In this document: positions 42,939 through 52,318 of the stretch, piece after piece | Layout: each line of letters starts with the position of its first letter | Position numbering within the stretch: position 1 is the first letter of the stretch | The notes under the pieces: model-generated | Told to the model about the DNA's origin: nothing | The model's database searches: none | What the model saw: the letters and a program-made list of their open reading frames with translations, nothing else | Source of the DNA: Geobacter sp. UBA2189 | Lineage (GTDB): Bacteria > Desulfobacterota > Desulfuromonadia > Geobacterales > Pseudopelobacteraceae | DNA: 56,876 nucleotides | Assembly: GCA_002328035.1 (NCBI GenBank) | Contig: DCVL01000017.1 | Location: 27,679 to 84,554, forward strand | Reading direction: 5' to 3' | Made by a program: the position numbers and the translations under genes

Positions 42939-44258
42939 TTAAATATCAAAAAGATGCTGGAGCCCGGCGATTGAGTCTCCCAGAGTAGCAGGATCGGCAA
43001 TTGCCTGCTTCTGATAGTTGATCATTGCGTCAATCTTTCGGATAGCATTGTCAATACCAGGATTGCTGCCAGCTTTGTATGCTCCAATATTGATAAGATC
43101 CTCTGACTGGCGGTAGATAGCCAGCGTTTCCTTGAACTGAGCGGCCAGTTTCTGATGTTGGCTGTCAGTCACGTCCCCCATTACCCTGCTGGCGCTTGCC
43201 AGGATGTCAATTGGGGGATAGATGTTCCGTGCGGCAAGATCCCTCGAAAGTACAATATGACCATCCAGAATACTCCGCATCGCATCAGAGATCGGCTCAT
43301 TGAAATCATCTCCTTCAACAAGCACGGTGTATAACCCTGTGATACTTCCCTCAGGAAAGTTACCGGTCCGTTCGAGAAGTTTTGGCAGGGCTGCAAAAAC
43401 TGAAGGGGTGTAGCCTTTGGTTGTAGGAGGTTCTCCAATGGCGAGCCCCACCTCTCTCATGGCCATTGCAAATCGGGTGGCTGAATCCATCATAAGGAGG
43501 ACTTTTTTACCCTGATCCTTAAAGTACTCTGCAATGGTGGTTGCCAGATATGCGCCTCTCATCCTGACCAGTGGAGGTTGATCAGATGTTGCAACTACTA
43601 CAACCGATTTTTGCAATCCCTGTTCCTGCAGATCCTTTTCTATAAATTCACGTAGTTCCCGCCCACGCTCCCCTATAAGTGCAATCACGTTAACATCAGC
43701 TTCAGTGTATCTTGCTATCATCCCTAACAGTGTGGATTTTCCAACACCGGATCCGGCCATAATCCCGACCCGTTGCCCCTGTCCGGCCGTAAGCAGACCG
43801 TTTATGGTTCTTATTCCAAGGTCAAGTGGCCGCCTGATTGGTGGGCGGGTCATTGGATTAACAGGAGTTGCATATATTGGATATTCATCATCCAGTATCA
43901 GGGAGCCTTTTTCGTCAATAGGATTCCCGAGGCCGTCAATTACCCTCCCAAGCATTCCTGATCCAACCTTTAGTGTTGCCTTGTCGCGTCTCACAGCAAT
44001 AAGGCTGTCAAGGCCAACTCCCCTTAGTTCACCCAGTGGCATAAGTAGTGTCTTATTGTCTCTGAATCCAACAACTTCTGCAGGGATCGGGAGGCCGTCA
44101 CGAGGCCTTACCTCACAGATTGCACCGACCGAGGTATCAGGGCAGTAGCCTTCGATAACCAGTCCAACTACCTGAGTAACCTTGCCGTGTAACCTTATAG
44201 GGTTCATCGATTCTACTACACGATGAAACCTGTTGATATCCACTTTATGCTGCACCAT
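42939..44258 (-). CDS. fliI: Flagellum-specific ATPase FliI
   Basis: 439 aa, the family's normal length. Walker A is AGSGVGKS (168-175), Walker B LLMMD (254-258), with GERGRELREFI near 197-207 and the DSATRFAMAMREVGLA signature. It is an F1-ATPase-beta-like hexamer that drives unloading of substrates for export. It lies between fliH and fliJ, its two partners, with 10- and 12-base gaps. Confidence 0.97.
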   Translation of the reverse strand: MVQHKVDINRFHRVVESMNPIRLHGKVTQVVGLVIEGYCPDTSVGAICEVRPRDGLPIPAEVVGFRDNKTLLMPLGELRGVGLDSLIAVRRDKATLKVGSGMLGRVIDGLGNPIDEKGSLILDDEYPIYATPVNPMTRPPIRRPLDLGIRTINGLLTAGQGQRVGIMAGSGVGKSTLLGMIARYTEADVNVIALIGERGRELREFIEKDLQEQGLQKSVVVVATSDQPPLVRMRGAYLATTIAEYFKDQGKKVLLMMDSATRFAMAMREVGLAIGEPPTTKGYTPSVFAALPKLLERTGNFPEGSITGLYTVLVEGDDFNEPISDAMRSILDGHIVLSRDLAARNIYPPIDILASASRVMGDVTDSQHQKLAAQFKETLAIYRQSEDLINIGAYKAGSNPGIDNAIRKIDAMINYQKQAIADPATLGDSIAGLQHLFDI

Positions 44259-44267
44259 TTGTTAAGG

Positions 44268-45053
44268 TTACTCCTCAGGCAGTAACAGAGGACTGTTTTC
44301 GGTGCGTTCCTCCAGCAAGCGCCTGTAAATCTCATCCAGTTGAGCTGCAAAGCTGGCATCAACAGTTCCACGTTCAGCTTCTATCTGGCAGCTGCCAATC
44401 TCAAGAGTTGAATCAGGCTTCAGTGTGAATTTAACCGCTGCCAGTTCAGCTTTTAGTGCTTCGTTTTGTGTTGTAGTGAGAAGCGCATAGTCATCAGGAT
44501 GAACACGGATAACAAGCTCATCCTGACTGTTAAGATTCAGGAGAGCAGTCCTTATAAGACGAAGAACAATCTTTCTATCCTGGGTTGCTTCCCTTCCTAC
44601 TACCTTACGTGCAATAGCCATAGTTAAAGCAAGGAGATCGTCTTCAGAATCCCTGAATATTTTTTCTCTTAAAAGCTGAATATCTTCTGTTGCTGTCCTT
44701 AACCCTTTAAAGACATTCAGCAGACCTCTTTCTGCCAGATTCTTCCCATCCTGCAGACCTCTTTGGTAACTTTCCTGCTGATACCTCTGCAGATCTTCAT
44801 CGGTTATGAATTTTCCTGGCTGTTCAGGGGTTGAGGTGGCGGATTCGGCAGGGTTAGTATCTGTTGGCCTTATATAGGAGGAGCTGTTTGGAAGCTCTGA
44901 AGTATCAAAAAGGTCAAAGGGCCTGAAATGGTCATCTGTGCTTGAAGCTGAAATTGGTCTGCTCAAGGAGGCAGCATGAGACAGGGCTTGAAAGTTGAAG
45001 CTGTCAATTCCAGATTCTTCTCCGGTTCCCTTGATGATTTTAGACGAGGACAT
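44268..45053 (-). CDS. fliH: Flagellar assembly protein FliH
   Basis: 261 aa from the ATG at 45053, overlapping the end of fliG by 14 bp; a longer in-frame form at 45143 would overlap fliG by more than 100 bp. The N-terminal half is low in complexity and acidic; from about 105 it carries a helical stalk (RYQQESYQRGLQDGKNLAER) and then the FliH/V-ATPase-E-like C-domain (MAIARKVVGREATQDRKIV). FliH binds and regulates FliI and anchors it to the C ring through FliN. Confidence 0.92.
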   Translation of the reverse strand: MSSSKIIKGTGEESGIDSFNFQALSHAASLSRPISASSTDDHFRPFDLFDTSELPNSSSYIRPTDTNPAESATSTPEQPGKFITDEDLQRYQQESYQRGLQDGKNLAERGLLNVFKGLRTATEDIQLLREKIFRDSEDDLLALTMAIARKVVGREATQDRKIVLRLIRTALLNLNSQDELVIRVHPDDYALLTTTQNEALKAELAAVKFTLKPDSTLEIGSCQIEAERGTVDASFAAQLDEIYRRLLEERTENSPLLLPEE

Positions 45054-46047
45054 CTTCGCTGCCCCGTCCACCAAGCACGATTTTACCCTCTTCTTCCATT
45101 TTGCGGACAATCTTGATGATCTCGGATTGTGCCTTCTCAACATCCGAGAGGCGTACAGGGCCCATTACCTCAAGATCTTCTTTAATCATATCGGCTGCTC
45201 GACTGGAGATATTTTTAAAGATCTTGTTCTTTACATCATCAGTTGAGGTCTTCATTGCCAGAGTGAGGGTGTCATTGGAAACCTCTCTCATTATTGCCTG
45301 TATTGAACGGTCGTCCATTGCAAAGACATCTTCGAATGTAAATAGGTGCTTGCGAATGACTTCTGCCAGCGGCGGACTAAGTACATCCAGCTTTTCGAGT
45401 ATCTGCTTTTCCTTGCTGCGGTCAAAGTGGTTGAACATGTCAACAACCTTTTCAATACCTCCGACCTTGTATCGCTGTACTCCACCCATTGACTTTATTT
45501 CACGCTTCATAACATCGTCGATCTCTTGGAGTATTTCAGGGGAGACCTGCTCTACATCTGCAATTCTCAATACTACCTCAGCCTGCAGATCCTGTGGCAG
45601 AGAGGATATTATCTCGCTGGTCTGCTTTGACTTGAGTTTGGCCAGTATAACTGCAATAGCCTGCGGATGTTCTTGTGCAAGGAAATTAGCAATGCTCTTC
45701 GAATCCATCGTAGAAAGAATATCAACCAGATCGCCATAGCTGGAGGCCTGCAACTCTTCCATGAGCATCTGAGCCTTTGCAGGCCCAAGTGCCTTTTCAA
45801 GCACCTTGCGTACAAACTCATCGCCTTGTGCAAAAATACCGGATTCAGGGGATATTACCTCATTAAATTCATCCACCACTTCGTTTATGGTGAGACGGCT
45901 TACATGGCCAAGACCAGCCATGCTTTTAGAGATCCTTTTGATCTCTTCATCTTCCATGTGTTCATAAACCTTGGCGGTTACATCTGCGCCAAGATAAAGA
46001 AGGAGTATGGCTGCTTTATCAGCTCCGGTCATGACACCAGCCACCAT
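45040..46047 (-). CDS. fliG: Flagellar motor switch protein FliG
   Basis: 335 aa. The three FliG segments are present: N-terminal FliF-binding (about 5-100, MTGADKAAILLLYLGADV), middle with the FliM-binding EHPQ motif at 126-129 and the C-terminal torque domain (about 195-335, VFAMDDRSIQAIMREVSNDTL). FliG interacts with the stators to generate torque. It begins three bases after the fliF stop and overlaps fliH by 14 bp. Confidence 0.97.
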   Translation of the reverse strand: MVAGVMTGADKAAILLLYLGADVTAKVYEHMEDEEIKRISKSMAGLGHVSRLTINEVVDEFNEVISPESGIFAQGDEFVRKVLEKALGPAKAQMLMEELQASSYGDLVDILSTMDSKSIANFLAQEHPQAIAVILAKLKSKQTSEIISSLPQDLQAEVVLRIADVEQVSPEILQEIDDVMKREIKSMGGVQRYKVGGIEKVVDMFNHFDRSKEKQILEKLDVLSPPLAEVIRKHLFTFEDVFAMDDRSIQAIMREVSNDTLTLAMKTSTDDVKNKIFKNISSRAADMIKEDLEVMGPVRLSDVEKAQSEIIKIVRKMEEEGKIVLGGRGSEDVLV

Positions 46048-46050
46048 TTA

Positions 46051-47643
46051 TCATGATTCCTCTCCCAGCCAGTTTTGAAGGATCTGGGCTACCTGATAAG
46101 GATTGCCCTTTGCTTTTTCCATAAGTTCCTGTTGTTCTGCCATCTTCATTGCAAGCTGAGCCCTTTCACTGGCAGACATCTTTTCCTGTGAATCAGGAAC
46201 TATAGCTTCAAGCAGATCAGGTCTTGGAGGACGTGCAGATCTAAGAGTATTAAGCATTGGTTTTACAACAAACATCATTAAAACGAGGAACCCGACTGCA
46301 ATAAGCAGATTTTTCAGGAGGGTAAGTAAAAACGGGTTCATCCACCATTTGCTGCTTTCTGCTGTGCCGCTAGATTCACCGGCATCCTGGAAAGGAATGT
46401 TCTGAATGCTTATCTGGTCACCACGCTCAATGTTAAAACCAACTGCGCCTTTTACCAATGCATCAATTTTTTGAAGCTCATCCGGAGAACGGGGGGTGTA
46501 TTTTGCTTTTACCGGCTTCCCGTCTTTGCCGGGGGGAACTTCTTCGTATTTCCCATCAACAAGGATGGCAACCGATACCTTGCTGAGGGCTCCAACAGGC
46601 TCTATAGTGCGAGAGGTAGATCTGCTGACCTCGTAGTTTAGCGTTTCATCGTTTTTACTGCCACCAGCTGCACCGGCAGCAGCACCTGGTGCTGTGCGGC
46701 CAAGATTTGTCTGTACTCCAGGTACGCCGGTTGTAGCGCTAGAACTGCCAGCTTTTTCTTCGCTCCTTTGCTCACTTCTAACAGCAATGGTTTCCGGATC
46801 AAATTTTTCCTCAACACGTTCAACCTGCTTAAAGTCAAAACTGGCGCTTACTCTGGCAACCGATTTTCCGCTTCCGACAACCTTGTCCAGCAAGGATTGA
46901 AGTCTTTCCTCAAGGTTCTTTTCATACATCCGTTGGGTTTCCTGCATTGCTGTGGTGGCTTTGGCTCCGGCATCCGCCATGCCGCTACCCCCTTTGCTCA
47001 GGATCTTTCCACGGCTGTCAAGTACGGTTACATTGTCAGTGTTCATCCCTTCAATAGAAGCGGCTACCAGATGTACAACACCCTGCACTTCATTATCACG
47101 AAGGGACTTGTTCCCTTTCATTTTTAATACTACCGAGGCTGTAGGAGGCTTCTCAGCCTCTTTAAACAAAGACTTTTCCGGAATAACAAGGTGTACCCGA
47201 ACCTGTTCAACACCGCTTATTTGTGTAATAGTTCGAGCCAATTCACCTTGCAATGCCCTTTGATAGTTAAGCTTTTGAACAAATTCGGTCATACCGAAGT
47301 TTTTTCGATCAAATATTTCGAACCCCACACCGCCGCCTTGAGGGAGGCCTTCGGAAGCAAGAGAAAGGCGAAGCTCATAAACCCTGTCTGCCGGAACCAT
47401 TATTCCTTTACCGTCTTGTGCAATTCTATAAGGAGTTTTTGCTTCCTTCAATTTTTTGACAATCTCTCCCGCATCTTCACTTGTAAGATTGGTAAACAGC
47501 GGTCGGTAGTCGGTACGGTTGGCCAACATTATAAGGAGGGCAAACGACAGCACAGATGCCAGAACGACCCCGCCAACAAGCAATCTCTTGCCCGGAGCCA
47601 GTGCCATAAACGGTTCAATGATTCGTTTCAATCCTTCAGGCAT
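46051..47643 (-). CDS. fliF: Flagellar MS-ring protein FliF
   Basis: 530 aa with two membrane helices (about 18-40 and 437-460), the periplasmic secretory-ring domains between them (LASEGLPQGGGVGFEIFD, then QVRVHLVIPEKSLF) and a C-terminal FliG-binding tail (VAQILQNWLGEES). FliF builds the MS ring on which the rotor assembles. A Gly/Ala-rich loop lies near 315-330. It is followed by fliG after three bases. Confidence 0.96.
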   Translation of the reverse strand: MPEGLKRIIEPFMALAPGKRLLVGGVVLASVLSFALLIMLANRTDYRPLFTNLTSEDAGEIVKKLKEAKTPYRIAQDGKGIMVPADRVYELRLSLASEGLPQGGGVGFEIFDRKNFGMTEFVQKLNYQRALQGELARTITQISGVEQVRVHLVIPEKSLFKEAEKPPTASVVLKMKGNKSLRDNEVQGVVHLVAASIEGMNTDNVTVLDSRGKILSKGGSGMADAGAKATTAMQETQRMYEKNLEERLQSLLDKVVGSGKSVARVSASFDFKQVERVEEKFDPETIAVRSEQRSEEKAGSSSATTGVPGVQTNLGRTAPGAAAGAAGGSKNDETLNYEVSRSTSRTIEPVGALSKVSVAILVDGKYEEVPPGKDGKPVKAKYTPRSPDELQKIDALVKGAVGFNIERGDQISIQNIPFQDAGESSGTAESSKWWMNPFLLTLLKNLLIAVGFLVLMMFVVKPMLNTLRSARPPRPDLLEAIVPDSQEKMSASERAQLAMKMAEQQELMEKAKGNPYQVAQILQNWLGEES

Positions 47644-47677
47644 GGTCTCTTAATCCTTCAAACAAAATAAAGAAGCT

Positions 47678-47977
47678 TCATACAGACATTCTCATTACTT
47701 CCTGATATGCTTCCATAGCCTTGTTTCTTACCTGAGACATGAAGAGAAAAGAGATGCTTGCCTTTTCCACTGCGATCATTGTCTCATGAAGGTTTCTGTT
47801 TTCACCGGTGGCCAACTTTTGAATAGCCTGATCCGATTGTTGTGACAGATCATTGACTTTGCTTACAAGTTCTTTGAAAAACTTGCCGGCTCCTTCAACC
47901 ATGGTGTCTGAGGCTGTTGTTTTAGATAGAGGAAATGCCGATGATAACCCTATCCCGCTAATTCCTTTGAGTTCCAT
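47678..47977 (-). CDS. fliE: MS-ring-rod junction protein FliE
   Basis: 99 aa. The C-terminal half is helical, with the family pattern LHETMIAVEKASISFLFMSQVRNKAMEAYQEVMRM read in two parts at about 63-97. It links the MS ring to the rod and is an early export substrate. It lies between flgC and fliF at short gaps, the normal order. Confidence 0.94.
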   Translation of the reverse strand: MELKGISGIGLSSAFPLSKTTASDTMVEGAGKFFKELVSKVNDLSQQSDQAIQKLATGENRNLHETMIAVEKASISFLFMSQVRNKAMEAYQEVMRMSV

Positions 47978-47987
47978 TTTCTATCTC

Positions 47988-48425
47988 CTACTTGCTGATC
48001 TCCAGGGTCTTTAGAGCCATATTTTTGGCTGCCTGGGCAGTCATTACATTTGCCTCATAAACTCTGGTTGCGGTAATCATATCCGCCATTTCTTCAACTA
48101 CATTTACGTTAGGCATGGCTACATAACCCTGTGGATCTGCATCAGGGTGACTGGGGTCGTACTGCATCCGAGGTTGGCTCTTGTCCTCGACAATTTCGGT
48201 AACAGCCACCTGACGAAGATGCTTGCCAGCAATCCCGTCAAGCGCTTTGCCAAAAGCATCTGTAACAGGGGTCGCGGTAAAGACGGCATCTTTACGTTTG
48301 TATGGACCCCCTTCCGGAGTACGGCTTGTATTCACGTTTGCCAGATTGCTTGAAATCAGGTTCATTCTGGTTCGTTCAGCTGATAAGGCTGATGAACTGG
48401 TGTTCATAGCTGTAAAAAGATCCAT
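47988..48425 (-). CDS. flgC: Proximal rod protein FlgC
   Basis: 145 aa of the rod family: LISSNLANVNTSRTPEGG near 28-45 with the FlgC-typical GGPYKRKDAVF, a mid-domain with YVAMPNVNVVEEMADMI and the C-terminal AYEANV-like TRVYEANVMTAQAA. The ATG overlaps the flgB stop by one base (TAATG), suggesting coupled translation of these partner rod subunits. Confidence 0.95.
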   Translation of the reverse strand: MDLFTAMNTSSSALSAERTRMNLISSNLANVNTSRTPEGGPYKRKDAVFTATPVTDAFGKALDGIAGKHLRQVAVTEIVEDKSQPRMQYDPSHPDADPQGYVAMPNVNVVEEMADMITATRVYEANVMTAQAAKNMALKTLEISK

Positions 48426-48868
48426 TATTTACCCTCTCTTAGTGCGGTTCTGAGTCCCTCAAATTTTTTTGCCAAAAGTTGAACAGAGGCATTAAAAAGA
48501 ACCTGATTCTGCATCATGCGGCTCATCTCGTTTTCCAGCTCGACTGCATTCCCGTCACGCCCTGGAGTTTTGGCAGGGGTTTCAACTATGTTGCCAGAGA
48601 CCTGACTTATACCAATGTTTGCAGAACCTTTAACCGGAATGTGGGCGGGATGAGTTGTCGATGGAGTTCCTTCTGAGCTGGATAGTCTGCTTGACGTTTT
48701 TTTGACAGCTGTTTGAAGCTGCCGTTCAAACTCAAGAGCTTTAGGGACGTAGCCGGGGGTTTCTGCGTTTGCAATGTTGGATGAGATAAGGTTCTGATTC
48801 CTTGTGCGTAGATCTACTGATTTGCCAAGCAGATTAATTGTTGTATTAAACAGACTTTCAACAGGCAT
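48425..48868 (-). CDS. flgB: Proximal rod protein FlgB
   Basis: 147 aa with the rod-family motif RNQNLISSNIANAETPGYVPK (split here at about 22-43) and a C-terminal helix (NQVLFNASVQLLAKKFEGL). It is the first gene after the longest promoter-bearing gap on the minus strand. AAAGGTGGG lies upstream of the ATG, and a near-consensus sigma-54 box precedes it. It probably heads the main flagellar operon. Confidence 0.95.
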   Translation of the reverse strand: MPVESLFNTTINLLGKSVDLRTRNQNLISSNIANAETPGYVPKALEFERQLQTAVKKTSSRLSSSEGTPSTTHPAHIPVKGSANIGISQVSGNIVETPAKTPGRDGNAVELENEMSRMMQNQVLFNASVQLLAKKFEGLRTALREGK

Positions 48869-49044
48869 GACCTACCCACCTTTCTCTACATTGCAGAAAG
48901 CAATCCGCATACAGAAAAGCAATTTTCGTGCCTTAGGTGTAACTTGCTGAAATTATGTAGAATGTCTGAATGGCTAATGCAGGGACAAAATGGAAATGCG
49001 CTGATTTTGTGTGACGTTATTTTGACGCGTACATTTTTTTGACT
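48869..49044. other. Promoter region between the TPR gene and flgB
   Basis: 176 bases without a gene. It contains the sigma-54-type box at 48918-48933 and, upstream of it, about 110 bases of AT-rich DNA suited to enhancer binding by a FleQ/FlrC-like activator. I see no clear terminator for the preceding TPR gene. Confidence 0.55.
48918..48933 (-). promoter_or_regulatory. Sigma-54-type promoter of flgB
   Basis: On the minus strand the box reads AGGCACGAAAATTGCT: GG at -24, GC at -12, correct spacing, and all but the first base of the TGGCAC-N5-TTGC consensus. The start would lie about 40 bases before the flgB ATG. It shares GGCACGAAA with the box before flhA, which argues for a common regulator. 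Confidence 0.75.
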
Positions 49045-51204
49045 TTATTTTTTATTTGACTTGGGTGACGCGACAGGGGAAATGCTGGAGTCTACAAGTG
49101 CCCGTCTGGCAAGGTGTTGCCAGTCGGGATCCTTTCCTTCTTTTGAGATACGTTCAAAGATGTTTCGTGCCTTCTCCATTTCACCATCAAGTTGTGCCAG
49201 CTCTCCCAGCTTGTAGAGAAATTGGTCTTTGTTCGGATTTTTGACGGTCTTTAAAGCTGTTTCGAGAATGGCAGTAGCATTTTTACGATCACCGGCTGCT
49301 TGACGGGAAAGGGCTGCAATGTAATAAGCGTCAGAAGTTAATGGAGGCTGCTCCTTCATCCCTTTTATGACAGCCAGATACAGCTCCATGGCGTGTCCTG
49401 ATTTAACGTAGTCCTTTCCTTCCCACAAAGCCCGTCCCAGGTAATAATAACTGGTAGTAAAGGTTGCCTTCTCGTTTTTTTCAAGAATCCAGGCGAGGTT
49501 TTTTCTTACATCCGTCATTTCTTTAGCTGCAAACTGAATAGCTGCAAGTTTTTCTTTTGCCCAGCGGGATTGGGCATGAACAGGGTTTCGTGCCAGAAAG
49601 CTCTGCAAAACCTTGCGCGCCATTACTGAGTCACCAAGCAGTTCCGATTTGTCAGCTATCTGCAAGGAGAGGAATGGCACCGCATCTTCCCCAATCCAGG
49701 GACGATCAAGCAGGCTGGCATATAGTGTAATAAGATCAAGTGGACTGCCCGATTTTTCAAAAGCGGTAGAAACCGCAGGTAAAAAACCAGGGATTCTGAC
49801 TGCTGTTGCCAGAAAGTCCTGGTTGTCTGTGACCAGTCGTATCAGACCGGTTGGCTCCTTTGTCCAGTCACTGTTTTTGTAGACCAGTGCAACAAGATCC
49901 TCACGCATATCACGGATTACAGTGCTGTAGACCCCTTTGGGAAACCTTTTCTGATAGGTTATTGAGAGAGCTAATGCTTTTTCAGGTGAGCCATTTATTG
50001 ATTCAAGAAGTGTTTCTTTGAATGTTGCCTCTTCACGAAGGTTAAAGTCGGATGTGTTGGTTGCGACCTCATTATAAAGGCTGCTCAGTTTGTTATAGTT
50101 GTCAGGGGTAACATCAAAAAAGGTTCTGTCTGCCAGTTTTATTGTTGCTATCTGGTTTGCCTTGTTATCCTTGAATGCCATTGACACTGTGCTGTAGATG
50201 GCCAAAGCATTTTTTTCATCTCCCTGTCGAAGCAGCACATCTGCCATCCTTACTAGCAGAACAGGCGCAAATTTTTTATCTGCATTGGCGACAATTAGCT
50301 TTGTCAGTAACTGACGTCCGCCCGAAAGGTTTCCGCTTCTTGCGATACTGTCGCCATAATAGAACATAACCGCAGGGTTCTCATCGAGAAACCCCTGCCA
50401 CTCCTTGACGGCCTCCTTGAATGTTTTAAATGCCTCTGGATAGTTTTGAAGCCGGTATTGAGCCTCTGCCAGACGATATAGTGCCAGAGGGCGTATCCTG
50501 GTTGAACCGTGTGCAAACTGAGAGAAGGCCTCTTCAGCGGAGGTAAGTTTACCTTTGTAAAGTTCACCTTCAGCTGCAAGAAACATTTTCTGTTCATTGT
50601 CATTAAGAAGGGTCTTTAAAGCCTGTCGATCGGTAGGAATAAATGGTATTTCAGGTTTTAGTGGAGGTGGAGGATCAAAATTATTTAAAAGTTTCTCGGC
50701 GCCCAGCAGGATTCGCTCCCTGCCAGAGAGCGGCTGTCTGGACGAGGACGTTTTAAACATTGAACCTATATCAAGTGATAAAGCGGGTATTCCATCAACA
50801 TTAACTATGCGCCACCCAACTCGATTGGCTGCAATGGCAAAGGTGATGTACATGTCATTGCCACGTTTTGCCAAGAGCAGGCCACCAATATTGGAATCTG
50901 AATAGCGGCGCAAGCTCTTGAATAAAGAGCCTTCGGTGTCTGATAATTTTATACGGAGTCTGTCGCCTGATATTTTTGAAACGGTAAAATCTGGTTCTTC
51001 GGTTAGATCAATGGTTATTCTTGTGAAATTGATTTTAGGTTTGATCTCGATTCTCTGAATCTGGTTCTGAACCTTAGCGGTTCCTGAATCAGGAAATAGC
51101 AGGGTAAACAGGCAGATGATAGATATAGCTCCAAGCCTGATTCCGGCAGATGGAACTGCCCGTTGCATGAGGTTTAATGCTATTAGGTTGAAGATAGTCG
51201 GCAC
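49045..51204 (-). CDS. Exported TPR-repeat protein with AMIN-like N-terminal domain
   Basis: 719 aa from GTG 51204 (AAGG 11 bases upstream); an ATG at 51168 gives a shorter, more typical signal peptide, so the start is uncertain. After the signal sequence (ending near PDSGTAK) comes a beta-rich AMIN-like segment (about 48-150, IEIKPKINFTRITIDLTEEPDF) and then many helical TPR-like repeats (about 200-705; for example STRIRPLALYRLAEAQYRL and DQFLYKLGELAQLDGEMEK). Probably a periplasmic or envelope scaffold. AMIN domains target peptidoglycan or envelope machines, so it may help place or anchor the flagellum. It overlaps the upstream gene by 22 bp. I do not recognise a named homologue. Confidence 0.7.
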   Translation of the reverse strand: MPTIFNLIALNLMQRAVPSAGIRLGAISIICLFTLLFPDSGTAKVQNQIQRIEIKPKINFTRITIDLTEEPDFTVSKISGDRLRIKLSDTEGSLFKSLRRYSDSNIGGLLLAKRGNDMYITFAIAANRVGWRIVNVDGIPALSLDIGSMFKTSSSRQPLSGRERILLGAEKLLNNFDPPPPLKPEIPFIPTDRQALKTLLNDNEQKMFLAAEGELYKGKLTSAEEAFSQFAHGSTRIRPLALYRLAEAQYRLQNYPEAFKTFKEAVKEWQGFLDENPAVMFYYGDSIARSGNLSGGRQLLTKLIVANADKKFAPVLLVRMADVLLRQGDEKNALAIYSTVSMAFKDNKANQIATIKLADRTFFDVTPDNYNKLSSLYNEVATNTSDFNLREEATFKETLLESINGSPEKALALSITYQKRFPKGVYSTVIRDMREDLVALVYKNSDWTKEPTGLIRLVTDNQDFLATAVRIPGFLPAVSTAFEKSGSPLDLITLYASLLDRPWIGEDAVPFLSLQIADKSELLGDSVMARKVLQSFLARNPVHAQSRWAKEKLAAIQFAAKEMTDVRKNLAWILEKNEKATFTTSYYYLGRALWEGKDYVKSGHAMELYLAVIKGMKEQPPLTSDAYYIAALSRQAAGDRKNATAILETALKTVKNPNKDQFLYKLGELAQLDGEMEKARNIFERISKEGKDPDWQHLARRALVDSSISPVASPKSNKK

Positions 51205-52286
51205 AATCGTTTTACCTTGCTGGCAATCTCATCCGGATCGCTGGGTTTGATTATTATATCCCGTGCTCCATACTTCAGCGCTTTTAAGACTGCCGTTCGT
51301 GTCCAGCGATGGGCGCACATCAATATTGGTATCGGCTGATCCTGTCTCATCGCATTTATTTTTATGCAGACGGCCAGCTCTCTGTCGTCAGCATCCTCTG
51401 AACCAATTACGGCCAGTCTTACATTGCCCTGTGAAAATATCTCCTTTACGTCTGCATTAAGTGATGCCTCAACCAGTTTGAAGGAAGTAAATTCAAGAGA
51501 CTCAAGTAGTTGCTTCCGCTCTTCGTCACTATCCTCAAAGATCGCGATCATATCTTCGCCCGTTGTCCCTGCTACAGCAGTTGTCTTTTGAGCAGGATGT
51601 TCTTCGGACGAATCCTGGATACCGGAAGTAGTCCCGTCAGAAGATCTGGCAGAAGAGGATTCATCTTCGGGAACAGAGGTCTCCTTCGGACTCTCGATCT
51701 CAGGTTCAGGAGGTGGGTCGTACTGGTTTCCCAATTCCAGAGGGATAAGAAGATCCAGGTAATGCATCTCCTGTCCCTCCATCTCAAGCTTGGAACGGAA
51801 CATCAGATACTCGCCGTTTGGAAGTGGTTCGTCATCAGAGAGAGGATCTATTTCAGGGACATACTTCTTGGAACCCTGCAGTTTAAGGTGTGCCTTACCG
51901 CCAAGGGAGGATTGAAAGGTGCTGTTAAGGGCTCCGTTAATCATGTTTCCGATTTCACCAAAGGCGTCTACATCATCAGGTTCTATTATGGAAAGGCGTT
52001 GTTTCTCTTTGATACGTGGGGCAGGGATACCAAGAAGGAGGCTGCTCATCAGAATGGCGTCACGCAGATTGAAAACAAGGTATAGGTGGCCAGGATACTC
52101 TTCTCTGGATTCAACTGTCAGAACGAAAACGCCATCATCAAGATCGGCAAAGTAAGCTGCCTTGCTGAAGGTCAAGGAGTCTGTCAAGGATGCCGCGAGA
52201 GTCTGCCCAAGCAACATGCCGGCTTCTTCGCCAGCCTGCCGCAAGGCGCTCTCCAGCATTTCATGCAACTTTAGGTAACCATCCAT
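51183..52286 (-). CDS. CheC/CheX-like domain fused to a degenerate receiver
   Basis: 367 aa. Residues 1-185 resemble the CheC/CheX/FliY phosphatase family, with the catalytic-type E-x2-N motif at E111/N114 (AFGEIGNMINGAL). An acidic, Ser/Pro/Thr-rich linker (about 190-240) leads to a receiver-like domain (about 245-367: IAIFEDSDEER, then YGARDIIIKPSDPDEI). The strand that should end in the acceptor Asp reads VRLAVIGSEDADD, with no Asp at the expected point, so this looks like a pseudo-receiver. It may bind or dephosphorylate the CheY of the same operon. The ribosome site is weak, and a 9-bp hairpin precedes the start. Confidence 0.75.
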   Translation of the reverse strand: MDGYLKLHEMLESALRQAGEEAGMLLGQTLAASLTDSLTFSKAAYFADLDDGVFVLTVESREEYPGHLYLVFNLRDAILMSSLLLGIPAPRIKEKQRLSIIEPDDVDAFGEIGNMINGALNSTFQSSLGGKAHLKLQGSKKYVPEIDPLSDDEPLPNGEYLMFRSKLEMEGQEMHYLDLLIPLELGNQYDPPPEPEIESPKETSVPEDESSSARSSDGTTSGIQDSSEEHPAQKTTAVAGTTGEDMIAIFEDSDEERKQLLESLEFTSFKLVEASLNADVKEIFSQGNVRLAVIGSEDADDRELAVCIKINAMRQDQPIPILMCAHRWTRTAVLKALKYGARDIIIKPSDPDEIASKVKRLCRLSST

Positions 52287-52318
52287 CAGGGACTCACGGG
52301 AGAGATAAATTGAGCTGC

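Noticed and set aside
45101..45739. Plus-strand open frame of about 212 codons opposite fliG
   Set aside because: A Ser/Arg/Ile-rich translation typical of an antisense shadow of a real gene; no start context.
51320..51340. TATCGGC (GCCGATA on the minus strand) as a sigma-28 site for the TPR gene
   Set aside because: It lies in coding sequence of the CheC-like gene, and the nearest TAAA is at a spacing of 18 rather than 15.
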